Below are positions 32,443 to 44,290 of a stretch of 64,000 bases of DNA, piece by piece. The position numbers and the translations under genes are program-made. The DNA is taken from the NCBI GenBank assembly GCA_027924585.1, contig BSBM01000252.1:5580001-5644000 (forward strand). Direction: 5' to 3'. A model generated the notes under the pieces. It had not been told where the DNA came from, made no database searches, and saw nothing but the letters and a program-made list of their open reading frames with translations. This DNA comes from Larix kaempferi (Eukaryota; Streptophyta; Pinopsida; Pinales; Pinaceae). Position 1 is the first letter of the stretch; each line of letters begins with the position of its first letter.

Positions 32443-33823
32443 ATGCCTACCCGCCATGATCCTGGGAGATACCAAGATTTTCTCTGGATCCCTGAGTTCC
32501 AAGCATGAGGTGATCTCTTTCTTCAAGCAGGTTGGGGCCTGTTCCTCCATCTTATCCAGGGCCACGATGATGAAATCTCATTATTATGTGCCAAGGGATT
32601 TGACGGCAAGATGGCCAAGGTTGGCCACCTTATCTTTCCAGTGTTTGAGAAATCCATCGCGGTGGCTACAAAGCTTCCATGGGAGGGTGCTTGTTGGCTC
32701 AAGCACCTCTTTCTCCCTCGGACGGCCCATGACTTTGCTCTCAGAACCGATTATCAACACATTGCAGGCACAAAGGGGTTCCACCAGGAGTGGATCAGGC
32801 CAGAATACCTCAAGCCCTTAGCCGTCATCATCCACCTTATAACCTATGATGGTAAGTTTACTATCTTTAAATATTTCCATCTTAGGTTATTAGCACATTT
32901 TGTCAATAACCAAGCTCTGAATTTTCCATTTTATTTTTTTGAAGAGACTTGAGAAAATGTCAAACCAGGTGAGGAAAAAAATAGCTAACCCCACTGGTAG
33001 TTTGTACCACCACTGCCTCATTAAAATCTTGATTATTCATCGGCTGAGGGAAAAGGGGCGAACGTGGGAAAGTTTTGTGTTTGAAGTGTTGAACCCCCAT
33101 TTGGCCAAAAAGCCCATTGAGAAAGCTTCTGCTTCTCAAAAGCGCCATCGATTTCAAACTCATGTTGGTGAACCTACCCAGACCTTTGCCCGAGTAGAGA
33201 GAGACACTAAGCCTGTCCATGAGGATGTGACCAAGAAGCCCCCACTCTTTTCGTAGATACCCACTAAACATATAAGGAAGAACCGCGTTCAGTCTGTTAT
33301 TCATCCTGTCATTCAACCAGTTCATTCAGACAGCCCCGACGCCCAGCCAAACAAACCTATCCCTAACTCGTCCCTTCTTGCATTAGCTGATGTCTCTACT
33401 GATTTGCTTGAAGTTTTCGTCCTCGAACTTACTCTTGCACTCACTCAAGGCAAGGATCCTGAAAAACATACCACCTTTGCTGATCTCGAAACACTTCCAA
33501 GAGGGTCGAGTCCTCACAAGAATTTTGAGTACCCTTCAGAACCGTCCACTCCAAGCCATCATATAGTGGATAGGTTGACCTAGGACGTAGCATGATTAAC
33601 AAGTCAGAATCAGAAATATATTGATATGATCACTAAGCTTCGTCAAGAGAATATGGAACTGCGTCTTCAAGTGAATAGTGTCGAAGACCTTAATAAAGCC
33701 ATAACATCTTCGCATGACTCTCTTTGGGAGAGACACAACACCTTGAAGGCCCAGTTCAGGAAGTTTAGGCCCAAATCCACTTCTTATTCTTCTAAGTCGA
33801 AGGCAGCTGCTGTCACAGCTTAG
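32443..33823 (+). pseudogene. aORF2: env-position extra ORF of element A2
   Basis: Homologue of aORF1. From Met 32443 the frame reads MPTRHDPGRYQDFLWIPEF, a TGA, then KMAKVGHLIFPVFEKSIAVA, GFHQEWIRPEYLKPLAVIIH, KYFHLRLLAHF and LNFPFYF. After a frameshift near 32945 it reads KMSNQVRKKI, YHHCLIKILIIHRL and TWESFVFEVL. This matches aORF1 in order (LRLL..., LN.PF, HGLIK/HCLIK, TWE.FV). After TAG 33254-33256 come a Ser/Pro/Asp-rich segment and a coiled coil (KLRQENMELRLQVNSVEDLNK) ending at 33823, just before the polypurine tract. The PYxGDxQLRA C-terminal domain of aORF1/aORF3 is absent, so this is a shorter form. Function unknown. Confidence 0.7.
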
Positions 33824-33875
33824 CCTTCTTCCTAATTTTTTTTCCTCTTTGCTCAGTGGGACCTGGCATATCTCC

Positions 33876-33887
33876 GGTTTGGTGGAG
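33876..33887 (+). promoter_or_regulatory. Polypurine tract of element A2
   Basis: GGTTTGGTGGAG abuts the LTR start TGTTGATG. It resembles the internal tract at 31392-31403 (GGTTTGGGGGAG). Confidence 0.7.
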
Positions 33888-36611
33888 TGTTGATGTCCAA
33901 TTTTGCCATCCATTTTGAGTCATTGAATGTGCTATGTTGATACTATTTTTGCCATTTTTGGTGTATTAAGTCATATTTCTTGCCATTCAGACTCAGGTAT
34001 GAACATATTTAAATCTTTCCTGAATATCAATTGATTATCATCTTTTTATGATTAATCAATGTTAGATTAACACTTCTAGACCTGTTGGGCATATAGTTTT
34101 CATTTTCCAGGCTGTGGTTTTCACACGGATGCTCAATTGCATTTGGATGCTCATTTGCATTCAGAAGTCCATTCAGATCTTCGTTCACACCCCAGAAATC
34201 AGTTGTTAGAATATTCTAGAGCATTGAAGACAGAAACCAAGACGTGGCTTTTGTTTCCCACCTGGAACGTATGGATCGTGAGCTCTTGTTGGTGAAGATT
34301 CGTGTCCTCACTAGGCCAAGCCTCCAGCGCATCTGTTGTCCACATCCAAGGAACCACTATGCACGGATTGAGGGAAAATGGCCTGTGCATTTTAATGGGC
34401 CGTTTCTCCAGCACTAAACTCCCTCTATTTTCAGAAAGGTTGACCACTAAAAGGGTCGACTTGCTCTCCCTTGTAAATATTATATAATGATGCCCAGGGT
34501 TGAGCAGACAAACAGAAAAATGATTTGTAAACTTTGCCTCCAGTTCAATATAAAAGCTCTATTTCAGCTGTTAGTTTTTTTCTTTTGTTAATAGTTGGTG
34601 ACTGAGTAGATTAGGAACAAACCCCTATTGCTTGGGAAGGGACCCTCAACAACCAGAGGTTCCATTTGTGCATATCCAGTGATTTCCTTTCATTTTTGCA
34701 GATAAGTACTTTCATTTTTATGTGTATCTATTTCGTTTCCTATAGATGACGTTTAGTTGTTCATAAAATGCACTTTTCTTTTATGTACATGTAATTTGTA
34801 TCTTCAGAATTCATACGACCATCCATTCGCACCTTCGTTCAAACTGTCTTTCAGCCTTCCATTCGCACTTAGACAGAATTTTAGTTCATTTTCCAGAATT
34901 TCCAACATTTCGTTTATACAGAAATAGTTAGCTAGGGTATAGGTTACTTTTCCAGCATTTTATTATGTTTTGTAGCTAGTTGGGATTCGAATCCATCCTC
35001 AACATTTCATATTTGGTTTCATATTCATACATAGATTAATTATTTCAGTTTTAATTATGATGAAATCCACTTACATTCAGAATATATTTTACTGTGTAAA
35101 TAAGAAATAGTTCTGGTTTAAGTAGAAGTAGTGTAGTTGTCTTTTGATTATGATTCAGGTAGTTTATGATCTACTTTCATCTGTTCTCATGCCTAGAACT
35201 TAGAATAGCCTTAGCTTGATTAATATGTTATCATAGATTTTATTAAATTATCAGTTTATCTCATTTCTGAAATAGGTTCAGCATTTCATCTTCAGTTCTC
35301 ATTTAAGTTTATAATAAGTCTTTCATTTTCATTTACATAGCATGTATTGTTTAGACTTTTCTAATTCCATTGTTAATTTAACCATTTCATTTCAATAGGT
35401 ATAATAGTCTAGAAATGAATTTCAAGTTCAAACTTAATAGTCTCATTTGGATTTCAAAGATGCATTAGTTTTCAGTAAAGCTCACATAACTCAGTTTAGT
35501 ATAGGTTTAATTCTCAGTTATAGATCAGCTGCATTACATTTTCATAGTTGAGCAAGATGCCTTAGTTTATGGTTTTAGTTGCAGTAGAGATAGCATAGGA
35601 GCACTTTTTTTTTTCTTTTTCTTTTTCTGTTGTAGGTTTTGTTCACAAGTTAAAGATTCTTTCCAAGTCATTGAATTATTTCTTTGTACTTAGGTCTACT
35701 TGAAATCCAAGTTTAGTTTGCTTTTTGGTAATTGATGTTTCATGAACTAGTTTGAAGTATTGATAGGATATAATTTGATGTTGATAGGCATTTACATGAG
35801 TTAGACAAGCATTTTATATTTTAATTCCAACGTAGTCATTAGAGGTCAGATAACCTAGAATTTGTGTTTTTCAGTAAGAACTAGATTGTTAAAGTAGTAT
35901 TTCATTCCAAGCATTGTAGCTAGTTTTCAAATGTCATTTGCTTATGGATGAGTAATAGGATACAATGTTCAAGTTTTATTGTAATTGGTCTATCTTCAGT
36001 TTTCATATTTTTGTAGAAGTTAAATTATACTTATTTCCATTTTGCATCTCCTTAGCTTTTGTGATTCACTTAGATACAGTTATTCAAGAAGATTGGAATT
36101 AGGTAGGTTTTCTTATGAATATTTATTGTTGTTAATGCACACTTGAACTCTAGATTAGTATCTTATCTTACTTTTGTGAATTCATAGTTGATAGTTGAAT
36201 TACATTTATAGATTGTTTAGCCGGTTTGCTTTCTCAAGATAGTATAGTTTCTTGTCTTTTATAGTTAGCTTGTAAATTGATCAAGTCTTGTTTCCTAAGA
36301 CTAGTGTTTTCTTTATATCTTGCAATTTCAATTCTTGTCCATAAAGTAGAATAGTATAGATTGATACTATTCTAGTCTGTTTGTTAGGTTAGGTCTAATC
36401 AGTTTAAGAGTTTATATTTTTAAGTTTGACTCGATTTTTCATTTTGAAAGATATTTAGATCTTTTCATTATTAAAAATTTCAAAGGTCTGTCGAGCCAAT
36501 ATCTTAGTTTCCCTTCTACCTCAGCATTAATTTCGTGACAAATTGAAGTGTACAAATCCTAGTTGATAATTAATATTTGGAGATTTAATAAGACATAAAT
36601 AACACCAAACA
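33888..36611 (+). mobile_element. 3' LTR of element A2 (2.72 kb)
   Basis: Starts TGTTGATG after the polypurine tract, ends ACCAAACA like the 8434 LTR. Its last 1.03 kb (from about 35582) closely matches 7313-8434, while the first 1.7 kb does not. Downstream sequence is Tat element C, so A2 was inserted in C or joined to it by recombination. No gene inside. Confidence 0.85.
34549..34555 (+). promoter_or_regulatory. Putative TATA box of the A2 3' LTR
   Basis: TATAAAA in a TTCAATATAAAAGC context about 660 bases from the LTR start, comparable to the shared LTR. Motif and position only. Confidence 0.45.
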
Positions 36612-36740
36612 TATATATGAACAACCCTGGGAGGACATGCATCATAGATCCTCATTTCTTCCGAAGATCAATTCATTAGACGTCAAAACCAAAAATCATA
36701 ACCTCGATGATGACATGGAAAAATACCAATACTCTGTCCA
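36612..36740 (+). pseudogene. Pol fragment of Tat-type element C (upstream of RT)
   Basis: Directly after the LTR the frame reads EQPWEDMHHRSSFLP, matching DQPWEHMHHRSYILPD in element B (minus strand, near 21830), which lies about 25 residues before EGNMANIS. In C this distance is about 1.7 kb, so C carries an insertion. Everything upstream of it in C is missing from the window. Confidence 0.75.
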
Positions 36741-38430
36741 AAAACATTGTTTGTGCTAGAAATTGTCCCTAGATTATGGAGGGAACAAGCTAGTACAATC
36801 TCGAAATAATGAACAAAAACTAAGGTTTGTCTTGGTAATTTATTGGTTTGAGGATTTCATGTTCAAGAAAGTAATTATTCATTCAAACAAATACAAACTA
36901 ATATAGGAACTGAACCATGTAACACATCAAAGAACTTAGATATTTAATTCTTCAAAGAATAAAAATAAACCATCACATTCATTAACACATTACCGGTTTT
37001 GTCCACAACACATGAGCACTCCATGAATAAAACTTTAAGCAAGGAATGAAGTCACTAGATGAGTAGTTAAAATGACCAGAAACAAAAACAATAGAAAAGA
37101 TAAAGTGGCTTATCAGTATATATATCAATCTCGGTCTTCAAAAACTTACATAAGAGTCATGTATATCAGTCTGAAAATTCATCCAATGCCTTTTAGCTGA
37201 ATAGTCTTCCTTGAAACAAAAATTGAACCCCTAAAACTGTATACTTGTCTTACATTAATCATTACAAAGCTAGAGTAGTTCCATAACTACCTTCTAGGTC
37301 GATTTTTGAAACAGTTACATCAATTAGTTACATGCTAACTCGAATCTTTAAAGACAATTAACTAAAAATAGCAAATCAGACTCAAGGAAATTTGGTGAAT
37401 TTTCTGAAAACTGGGTCTCCCAAACGCCTCCATATCTCTCAATCCATGACAGCTCTGTGAAAACCAAGAGAGGGTTTTTTAAATGATTCCATGAAGAACA
37501 AAAACCTCTCTTGGTTCTTAAAAATTCCTCTCCAATTGATCGGAATACGTGTCGAACATTTGTGGCTAAAATAGGAAACTATTAAATATTTTAAACCCTG
37601 AAAAATAGGCCACAAAGATGAATTCAAATCTTTCAACCGATGATAGTTGTTGAAAAACCGAGATAGGTTTTTGTGAATGAATATGTGATGGACAAAAAAA
37701 TTCTTTGGGATTTCTGAAATTCATCTCCATTTCCTAATAATCTGTGCTCAATTACAATAACTAAAATAGGGAAAAACATAGCATAATTATGCATCTCTTT
37801 TTCTTCTTAAAGCCTTCTTAGCCACTCTTACCCATATTTCACTGTAATTTCACCAATTTACTCTCTTGAAACTGAATTAGGGGTGAAAAAATTCAACAGT
37901 TACGTGTCTTCAACTTTGAAACTCGAATTCCCCAAATCTGGCATCGTGGCATCTTAAACCCTGAAATTACTAATGATAATCACAATAAGTTCGTACATGT
38001 GTCATAATGAGTAGAATAGGTGTCTGGAAGCTCCTCTTCCATCATCAAATGCAATTTCCAAGTCCTACCATCGAATATCCACTAACCTTCATATATCTGG
38101 GATTCCTGCAACGCGCTAGAGTACAGAATTTGGACCTTGCGCTGCGGGAATAACTCAATATGCAACTTTGACATATAAACTCAGAAGTAAAGGTTAGACT
38201 TTGGATATAACTTTAGAAAATACTTAAGTATTTTTTGAAGACTTTGAAATGAAAAATAACATGAAATAAGCCACTACAGGTAAACCAATTAAAACATAAC
38301 TATAAAATAAAAATTAGAAGACAATCAAAATGGTTTAAAATTCGAAATGAAATAAAATGAAAAGAGAAAATAAAGTAGAAACATTAAATCAAAATACACA
38401 AAAACTAAAGACATTTTCAGTATTAACACA
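36741..38430. other. Unidentified insertion of about 1.7 kb within element C
   Basis: AT-rich, no coding likeness, splitting C between the MHHRS and EGNLANIS motifs. Limits are approximate; I cannot see terminal repeats or a target duplication. It contains an old tandem duplication of about 190 bp (37440-37630 vs 37630-37830: 'gtgaaaaccaagag...', 'attcctctcc', 'ggctaaaatagg'). Confidence 0.5.
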
Positions 38431-38436
38431 CATAAT

Positions 38437-40010
38437 GTGAGTTTGGAAGGAAATTTGGCAAATATTTCAAAAACCATCCCAATCGGTATATCCATTAACC
38501 CTGGCATCATTGAAAACATTAATATAGGTGTAGATTGCTCTCCAAAAGAAATCATACATTACACCGCTCTATTTAAAGAGTTTCGCGATGTGTTCGCTTG
38601 GTCGTACGAGGAAATGTCAGGCATCGATCCTAGCATAGTTGAACATGAGATAAAAACATATGATAATGTCTAACCAATGTGACAGAAACTACATCCGATT
38701 AATCCTAAAAAATCAATTGCCATCAAAGTAGAAGTCAAATTTTTTTTGAAAGCTAGATTCATCTATCATGTTCCTTTAATTGAATGGGTATCTAATCGTG
38801 TTCCTGTTAACAAAAAGCAGGGAACTATCCAGGTCTGTACTGAATTTAGGGATCTAAATTTGGCTTGTCCAAAATACAACTATCCCACACCCTTCACTGA
38901 TAATAATATAGACAAGTGTGTTGGGAACGAAATCTTTTCATTTATGGATGGATTCTTTGGTTACAAACAAATCCAGATAGAAAAGGAAGACCAGCATAAA
39001 ACAACTTTCATGTGACCTTGGGGAACTTTTTCATATCGGAAAATGCCATTCGGCCTTAAAAACGTCGGGGCTACTTTTCAAAGAGCCATGTCATATGCAC
39101 TTCATGACATTAATAAAATCATTGAGTTTTATCTTGATGAATTAGCAGCCAAATCTAAAAGGAGAGCTAAACATAGTGCACCTTTACGATTCGTCTTTGT
39201 TTGCTATCGCAAATATAACATTAGGTTGAACCCACACAAATGCATGTTTTGTGTGGAATCTAGGATATTACTTGGGTTCATAGTTTCAAAAAAAAGGATT
39301 ATGGTGGATCCCCTCAAGGTTGAGGAAATACTTCAGTTTCCTTCCCCAAAAACAATAACACAAATTCAAAGCCTTCAATGGAAAGCTAATTACTTGAGAA
39401 TATTTGTCGAGGATTTTGCTGAAAGAGATAAAGGTTTCATGCATCGCCTAAAAAAATGCACTATTCATATGAGATGACCAAGCTAAACGCTCGTTTGATG
39501 CAATAAAGAAAGCTTTGGTCTCTACCCCAGTACTTAGTCCACCGAACTATAGTACATAATTTTTTGTATACTTGTTAGCATCTAGTTCCACCATAGGAAT
39601 GGTATTGGCACAATAAGATGAATCATCACAAGAGCATATTATTTACTATCTTATTAAGGGCCTTGCAGGTCCCAAATTGAGATATTCCCAGGTTGAGAAG
39701 TTGGCCTTGGTAGCAGTTCATGCTGTCCAAAGACGTAGACATTATATACATCCAATAAAGATGACCATAGTGGCTGAGATTAACCCCATGAAACACATTT
39801 TGTCCCGACATATCATCAGTGGCAAATATTCAAAATGGATAGTAATTTCTCAAGAATTCAACCTTGAGTTCAAAAACTCTAAAGCTAAGAAGTCATTTGC
39901 ATTTGTTGAGCTAATGTCTGAGTTACTTTGTGAGAAGGAGGATATTGTCTCTATTGAATCTTGGTCAGATGAACATGTATTCCTCATCGCAACATCAAAT
40001 CTTTGGTATT
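38437..40010 (+). pseudogene. RT and RNase H of Tat-type element C
   Basis: Reads EGNLANISKTIPIGI, LFKEFRDVFAWSYEEMSGIDP, stops near 38671 and 38680, GTIQVCTEFRDLNLACPKYNYPTPF, FSFMDGFFGYKQIQ, TGA at 39013-39015 where CPWG is expected, MPFGLKNVGATFQRAM, catalytic loop FYLDEL (second Asp changed to Glu), GFIVSKKRIMVDPLKVEEI. RNase H follows from about 39500 with many stops (YSQVEKLALVAVHAVQRRRHYI, TIVAEINPMKHILSRHII). Close to element B RT but older, judging by stop density. Confidence 0.88.
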
Positions 40011-40626
40011 GAACATTTATCACATATCTCCAAACCCAAAGGATTGATCCTCAGTTTTCTAGCATTGAACGACGTCGCATTCAGCACCAAGCATGAAGAT
40101 ACATCATCATAGGGGATACTTTGTACCATCGAGGAGTAGACATGATCTTAAGATGTTGTTTAATACATGAGGAAGCTGAACAAGTTATGAATGATTGCCA
40201 TTCTAGGGCATGTGGTGGTCATCTTTATGGGTTTCCAACTGCCCAGAAAATATTGCGTGTAAGATAATTTTAGCCTACAATATTTAAATATTTTATTAAT
40301 GCGGCTAAAAAGTGTCACCTTTTCCAAATATACACAAGAAAAATGTGTACACATCCTGCTCCATTACACCCTGTTGTAACCGTGGGTCCATTTTCAAAAT
40401 GGTCCATTGATTTTATGACAATAAACCCGCCTTCAACTGATGGCCACCACTACATCATCATAGTAGTAGACTACTTCACCAAGTGGGCTAAGGAGATGCC
40501 TACATTCAACTGCATGGGTAAAAATGCATCATATTTCCTATCCAATCACGCGATGGCAAGGTTTGGTGTACCCAAATAGCTCACTATTGATAACAGAAGT
40601 CATTTTAGGAATTCCTTTATGCATGA
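40011..40626 (+). pseudogene. Integrase N-terminal half of element C, truncated by element D
   Basis: Remains of the zinc site (40140-40330: HSRACGGHLYG, KKCHLFQIYTRK) precede the open frame 40343-40579: HPAPLHPVVTVGPFSKWSIDFMTINPP, YIIIVVDYFTKWAKEMPTFN, MARFGVPK. A TAG follows, then LTIDNRSHFRNSF near 40585-40620, where the second Asp is retained. Sequence then jumps into the LTR of element D at 40627, so the Glu and C-terminus are missing. Confidence 0.85.
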
Positions 40627-41923
40627 TGTAACGTCCCCATCTTGACCCTATTGCATTAGGATGTAAATGATGTAAGATTGTTATAAAATCATTGTGAGGA
40701 GCTCAAGGCCAAGGCCCCACCATCGATTTAGTGATGCATATGGTTTACGTGCTATCCATGCACATTGAAATTTCAAACATCATGTAAATATGCATTTTAT
40801 CAAATACCCACAACTAGCTATGCAATGCAACAAGAGATGGGGGCATGATTTTTCAAGGAATTGGGAGGGAAAACATTGAAACACTTGGAGCCAATCAAGT
40901 CAAGCCAAGTTTCAATGAGAGAACTCATCAAACCCTCAACTACCCATGTTGACTTTTGTACCCAATCATTGATTTCTTCCAAGAATTGGTTGAGGTAGTT
41001 AATGCCTTGGGGAATGAGAGGTATGGTTGTCCAAATTCGGGTATGGGAAAGCCATCCTGCATGGAAATTTTTTTTTTGCTTCTTGGGCAAGAAAAGAGCC
41101 ATGAATTGCTCCCCAGGCCATTGTCCATCAACGAGTTTCTCTCCCTCATGAATTCGGAGCTACCTGGGCATTTTCCAGCCATGTTTTTATGTGTTTTCCT
41201 TGATCCTCAGCTAGGGAAAGGGCATTTTTCTGTTGTATACCAGTGGGGAAGATGGGGAATCCGATTGGGGTTTCAGAGAGACCATTCTGGCTACTAAATG
41301 CTAAGATAGTTGGGAGAAATTGTTTTCCTCCCTGTGAATGTTTTTCCCTCTCACAAATCTATTTTTAGTGTGCCTACGTTTTGGGGAAAACCCATGGCCA
41401 TCTTGTTGGGAAATCCATTACTTTGGCTTGAGCTTGAGTGGAAGCATCCAAGGTTCTAATTAGCCTGATAAACCCAGCTATGGACTGGCTTGGCTTGGAT
41501 GAAATGATTAATTGGATATGCATGAGATTGAATGTCCCATTTTCTTTATAGAAATCATGCCCATCTCGGGGGTGGTCTCTGAGTGCTGAAGGAATACAGG
41601 CTGGGAAGAGACCTATGGTTGGGTGGAACGTTGCAGTGACATAGCTAATTGTTTGGGATAATTGCATAATGAAGATAAGTGTTTTTCTGTCTATGGATCT
41701 ACTTCTGCAATGTTTCATTTGATGATTAATTTGATATGCTAGATGAGCATGAATTATGTGTGGATGATGTTTTAATTTCTCTATGCATACATGCTTGATT
41801 TGCATCTGCACACAAATTTTTTAATGGTATAAATCTAATGAATGGGATGAGTTTATGTTAAAGCCTCACAGATTGGAATCATTTTCCCTTCCTTGCAATG
41901 GGACCACGGTTGGGTATGTTGCA
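40627..41923 (+). mobile_element. LTR of element D (1.3 kb), family TGTAACGTCCCC
   Basis: Starts TGTAACGTCCCC, ends near TTGCA just before an initiator-Met primer site. Homologous in reverse orientation to the solo LTR at 52278-53580: shared blocks GAGGAGCTCAAGGCCAAGG, ATGGGGGCATGAT, CAATGCAACAA. Only one LTR of D is in the window. Open frames inside it (40940-41811) are not genes. Confidence 0.82.
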
Positions 41924-41925
41924 GA

Positions 41926-41936
41926 TGGTATCAGAG
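41926..41936 (+). promoter_or_regulatory. Initiator-Met tRNA primer-binding site of element D
   Basis: TGGTATCAGAG two bases after the LTR end, the standard plant tRNA-iMet site used by copia and chromovirus elements. It fixes element D orientation as plus and marks its start of internal sequence, of which only about 100 bases (to about 42050) are visible before repeats. Confidence 0.85.
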
Positions 41937-42059
41937 TGATGGTTGCAGCATTGGGCCTAATGGGCCAAATAAAGCAACATGAAGAGGTAAGTATGCTTCC
42001 TGTGCCGCACAGACCACTAATAAAATGTTCAAAACTTCAAAAAAAAAAAAATATTCTAA

Positions 42060-42400
42060 GTATTTTGCCTAACTATTTTGGCGAGTTTCGTGGATTTGAG
42101 CCGATGTGTTTCGACGAATCTCGCTGAGTTGTGTCGAAGTTGCCAACAAAACTTGGCGAGTTGATCCACAATGAAACAACAGAAAGTTAAGAGTTTTGGG
42201 ATGAAACAACAGAAATTTAAGAGTTTTGGGCCGAAACGGTGGAAAGAATTGGCGAGTTTTCACCGAAACGACAGAAAGAACTAGCGAGTTTTTGCCGAAA
42301 CGACGGAAAGAACTGGCGAGTTTTTGCCGAAATGCTCGGCTGAAATTTTTTATGTTCTCCAACCGGAAGAACTCGATGAGTTTCTCCACAATGGGTCGGG
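42060..42400. repeat. 32-33-bp tandem repeat (GAGTTTTTGCCGAAACG)
   Basis: Units of GAGTTTT-x-CCGAAACGACGGAAAGAACTGGC type; clear unit starts at about 42158, 42191, 42220, 42253, 42285 and 42317, with degenerate flanks on both sides. No gene. Confidence 0.8.
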
Positions 42401-42464
42401 AGAGACATGTTAATTTTTTAGCATTAATTCAATATACTCTAGGATCTTTACTGAGATAATAACA

Positions 42465-42997
42465 TGTACAACATATCAATCATATAAATCATGTCAATCA
42501 TGTCAATCACAACAAGAGGCAAACATAAGAGATAATAGACACATAGAGTTTCCATGGGGAAAACCCTAAGGTGAAAAACCCCACAACTTCCTCAAAGATA
42601 GATATAGCAATAATACAACCAAGGTACAACCAAAGTACAAGAGATAGTTTTCTACTAGCAGCTCCTCCTCCTCCTCAACTAGTGTGCCACTTTCCGAGTG
42701 ATGTACAAGTGAATAATGAGATGTACAAATAGAGATCTCCCGATCTTTATTTATACTTGTCCTGTCCTGCCCAATAAACTAATGGGGCCGACTTGTCTAG
42801 CTTAGCCTAATAACCCATGGTTAACTTAATCAGGGCTGACCCCACACATGGTGTTCTAATAACCCATTGGCAAGTCATGACACTTGTGACACTTGTCAAT
42901 ACAAATGATGAATTTTCCGTATAGAGGAATAACACATCTCTATAGGAGTACAATATACATATATGAAATACATTCTGAAGTTACATATACATCAACA
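42465..42997 (-). mobile_element. Probable copia-like LTR (element H)
   Basis: Minus strand starts TGTTGATGTATATG after a purine tract and ends near GTTGTACA. Inside is GGTTTTTCACCTTAGGGTTTTCCCC, a phrase type common in Ty1/copia LTRs, and TATAAATA (42748-42755). No copia protein is seen in the window, so family assignment rests on LTR features. Confidence 0.5.
42748..42755 (-). promoter_or_regulatory. Putative TATA box of element H LTR
   Basis: Minus strand TATAAATA about 245 bases into the LTR, upstream of the GGGTTTTCC segment. Motif and position only. Confidence 0.4.
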
Positions 42998-43010
42998 CTC
43001 CCTCTTAACT
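42998..43010 (-). promoter_or_regulatory. Polypurine tract of element H
   Basis: Minus strand TTAAGAGGGAG immediately before TGTTGATG, the form usual in plant copia elements. Confidence 0.5.
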
Positions 43011-43239
43011 AGGAAGGTATTTCTCGACATAGATCTGCTAGCACAAGTCTTCTTCTCTGGATCATCATCCTCGAATCATCATCATCGTCGCGGTTGCTGC
43101 TATCTCAATCAATCTCTTAATCTACTCGTCATAGGAAGTTCTACAGAGCCAATCCTTTTTCATACTAGATGTAGGCCCACCACCTGTAGGTCTTCATCAT
43201 CACTGGCCATACTGTGGAATCCTCAATACTTATTACGTG

Positions 43240-43735
43240 CATCACAAAACCTCGCAAGAGCATCCTAGGATTTATTACGGGCACACATCCCAACCTATCA
43301 GATATCCCAGGGAGCTATTACATGTGACCCCACCACAAAACCTCGAAAGAGAATCCCAGGACTGATTACGAGCACACAGCTCAACCTATCGGATCTCCTA
43401 GGGTGCTATTATATGTGGTCATGGAAAAACCTCGAAAGAGCATACCAGGACTTATTACGGGAACACATCCTAACCTATCGGATATCCTAGGGTGTTATTA
43501 TATGCCATAGGACAAAACCTCGAAAGAGCGTTTTCCAGATCTCCCAGGGAGCTATTATATGCAAGCGGCAAACCCTAGCAAGAGAATCTACAAACCTCCC
43601 AGGGCGCTATTATATGTCCTCCCAAAGAAAAAGCTCGAAAGAGCATTTTCCAGATCTCCCAGGGAGCTATTATATGCCAACAGGAAAACCTAGCAAGAGA
43701 ATCTACAAACCTCCTAGGGCGCTATTATATGCTTA
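43240..43735. repeat. Tandem repeat, about 90-bp then about 55-60-bp units (AAAACCTCGAAAGAG)
   Basis: AAAACCTCGAAAGAG or AAACCCTAGCAAGAG recurs near 43245, 43337, 43427, 43515, 43567, 43628 and 43684, each followed by CCTAGGG(C/T)GCTATTATATG. The first three units are about 90 bases; later ones lost the middle part (ACTTATTACGGG...CCTAACCTATCGG). Confidence 0.8.
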
Positions 43736-43769
43736 TCTGCACAACCTGTCCATGGCCACAAAGTATCAA

Positions 43770-44290
43770 CCTGATACTCACCATACATCATCCTGATGTA
43801 CACATGATCATTCTGATCATCATCACTACATCGTCCTGACGCATATCATATGGAACAACATCCTGAAGCTCATCATCCATGATCACCCTGATCATACAAT
43901 GCATCCACCTGATGCATACACAGTATCTTCCTAATACATATCATCATACATGATCTACCTGATCATACAATGTATCCACCTGATACATATACAAATACAT
44001 GATCCACCTGATCATACCTGATACATATCAACATACATGATCCACCTGATCATACAATGTATCCACCTGATACATACACATATACATATACATGATCCAA
44101 CTGATCATATCCAGCATCCAACATGATGCATATACATACAAATGATCCAACTGATCATATCCAGCATCCAACATGATACATATACATATGAATGATCCAA
44201 CTGATCATAATAAGCATCCAACATGATGCATACATACATATAAATGATCCAATTGATCATACAGAGTAGAAACTCGAACATTGTCCTGAT
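43770..44290. repeat. TGATCA-rich array, about 44-bp units
   Basis: Alternation of CATGATCCACCTGATCATAC and AATGTATCCACCTGATACATA. TGATCA and TGATACATA palindromes make each unit self-complementary. Units degrade toward 44290. No gene. Confidence 0.75.

Noticed and set aside
32339-32821. 160-residue plus-strand ORF at the start of aORF2
   Set aside because: The neighbouring frame (from 32443) matches aORF1 order and composition; this one does not.
40818-41811. ORFs inside the element D LTR, and 52826-53358 in the solo LTR
   Set aside because: LTR sequence homologous in both places, and the frames are not conserved between the copies.
43240-43735. CRISPR-like regular repeats
   Set aside because: Units are contiguous and degenerate, with no unique spacers and no cas genes, in plant retrotransposon DNA.
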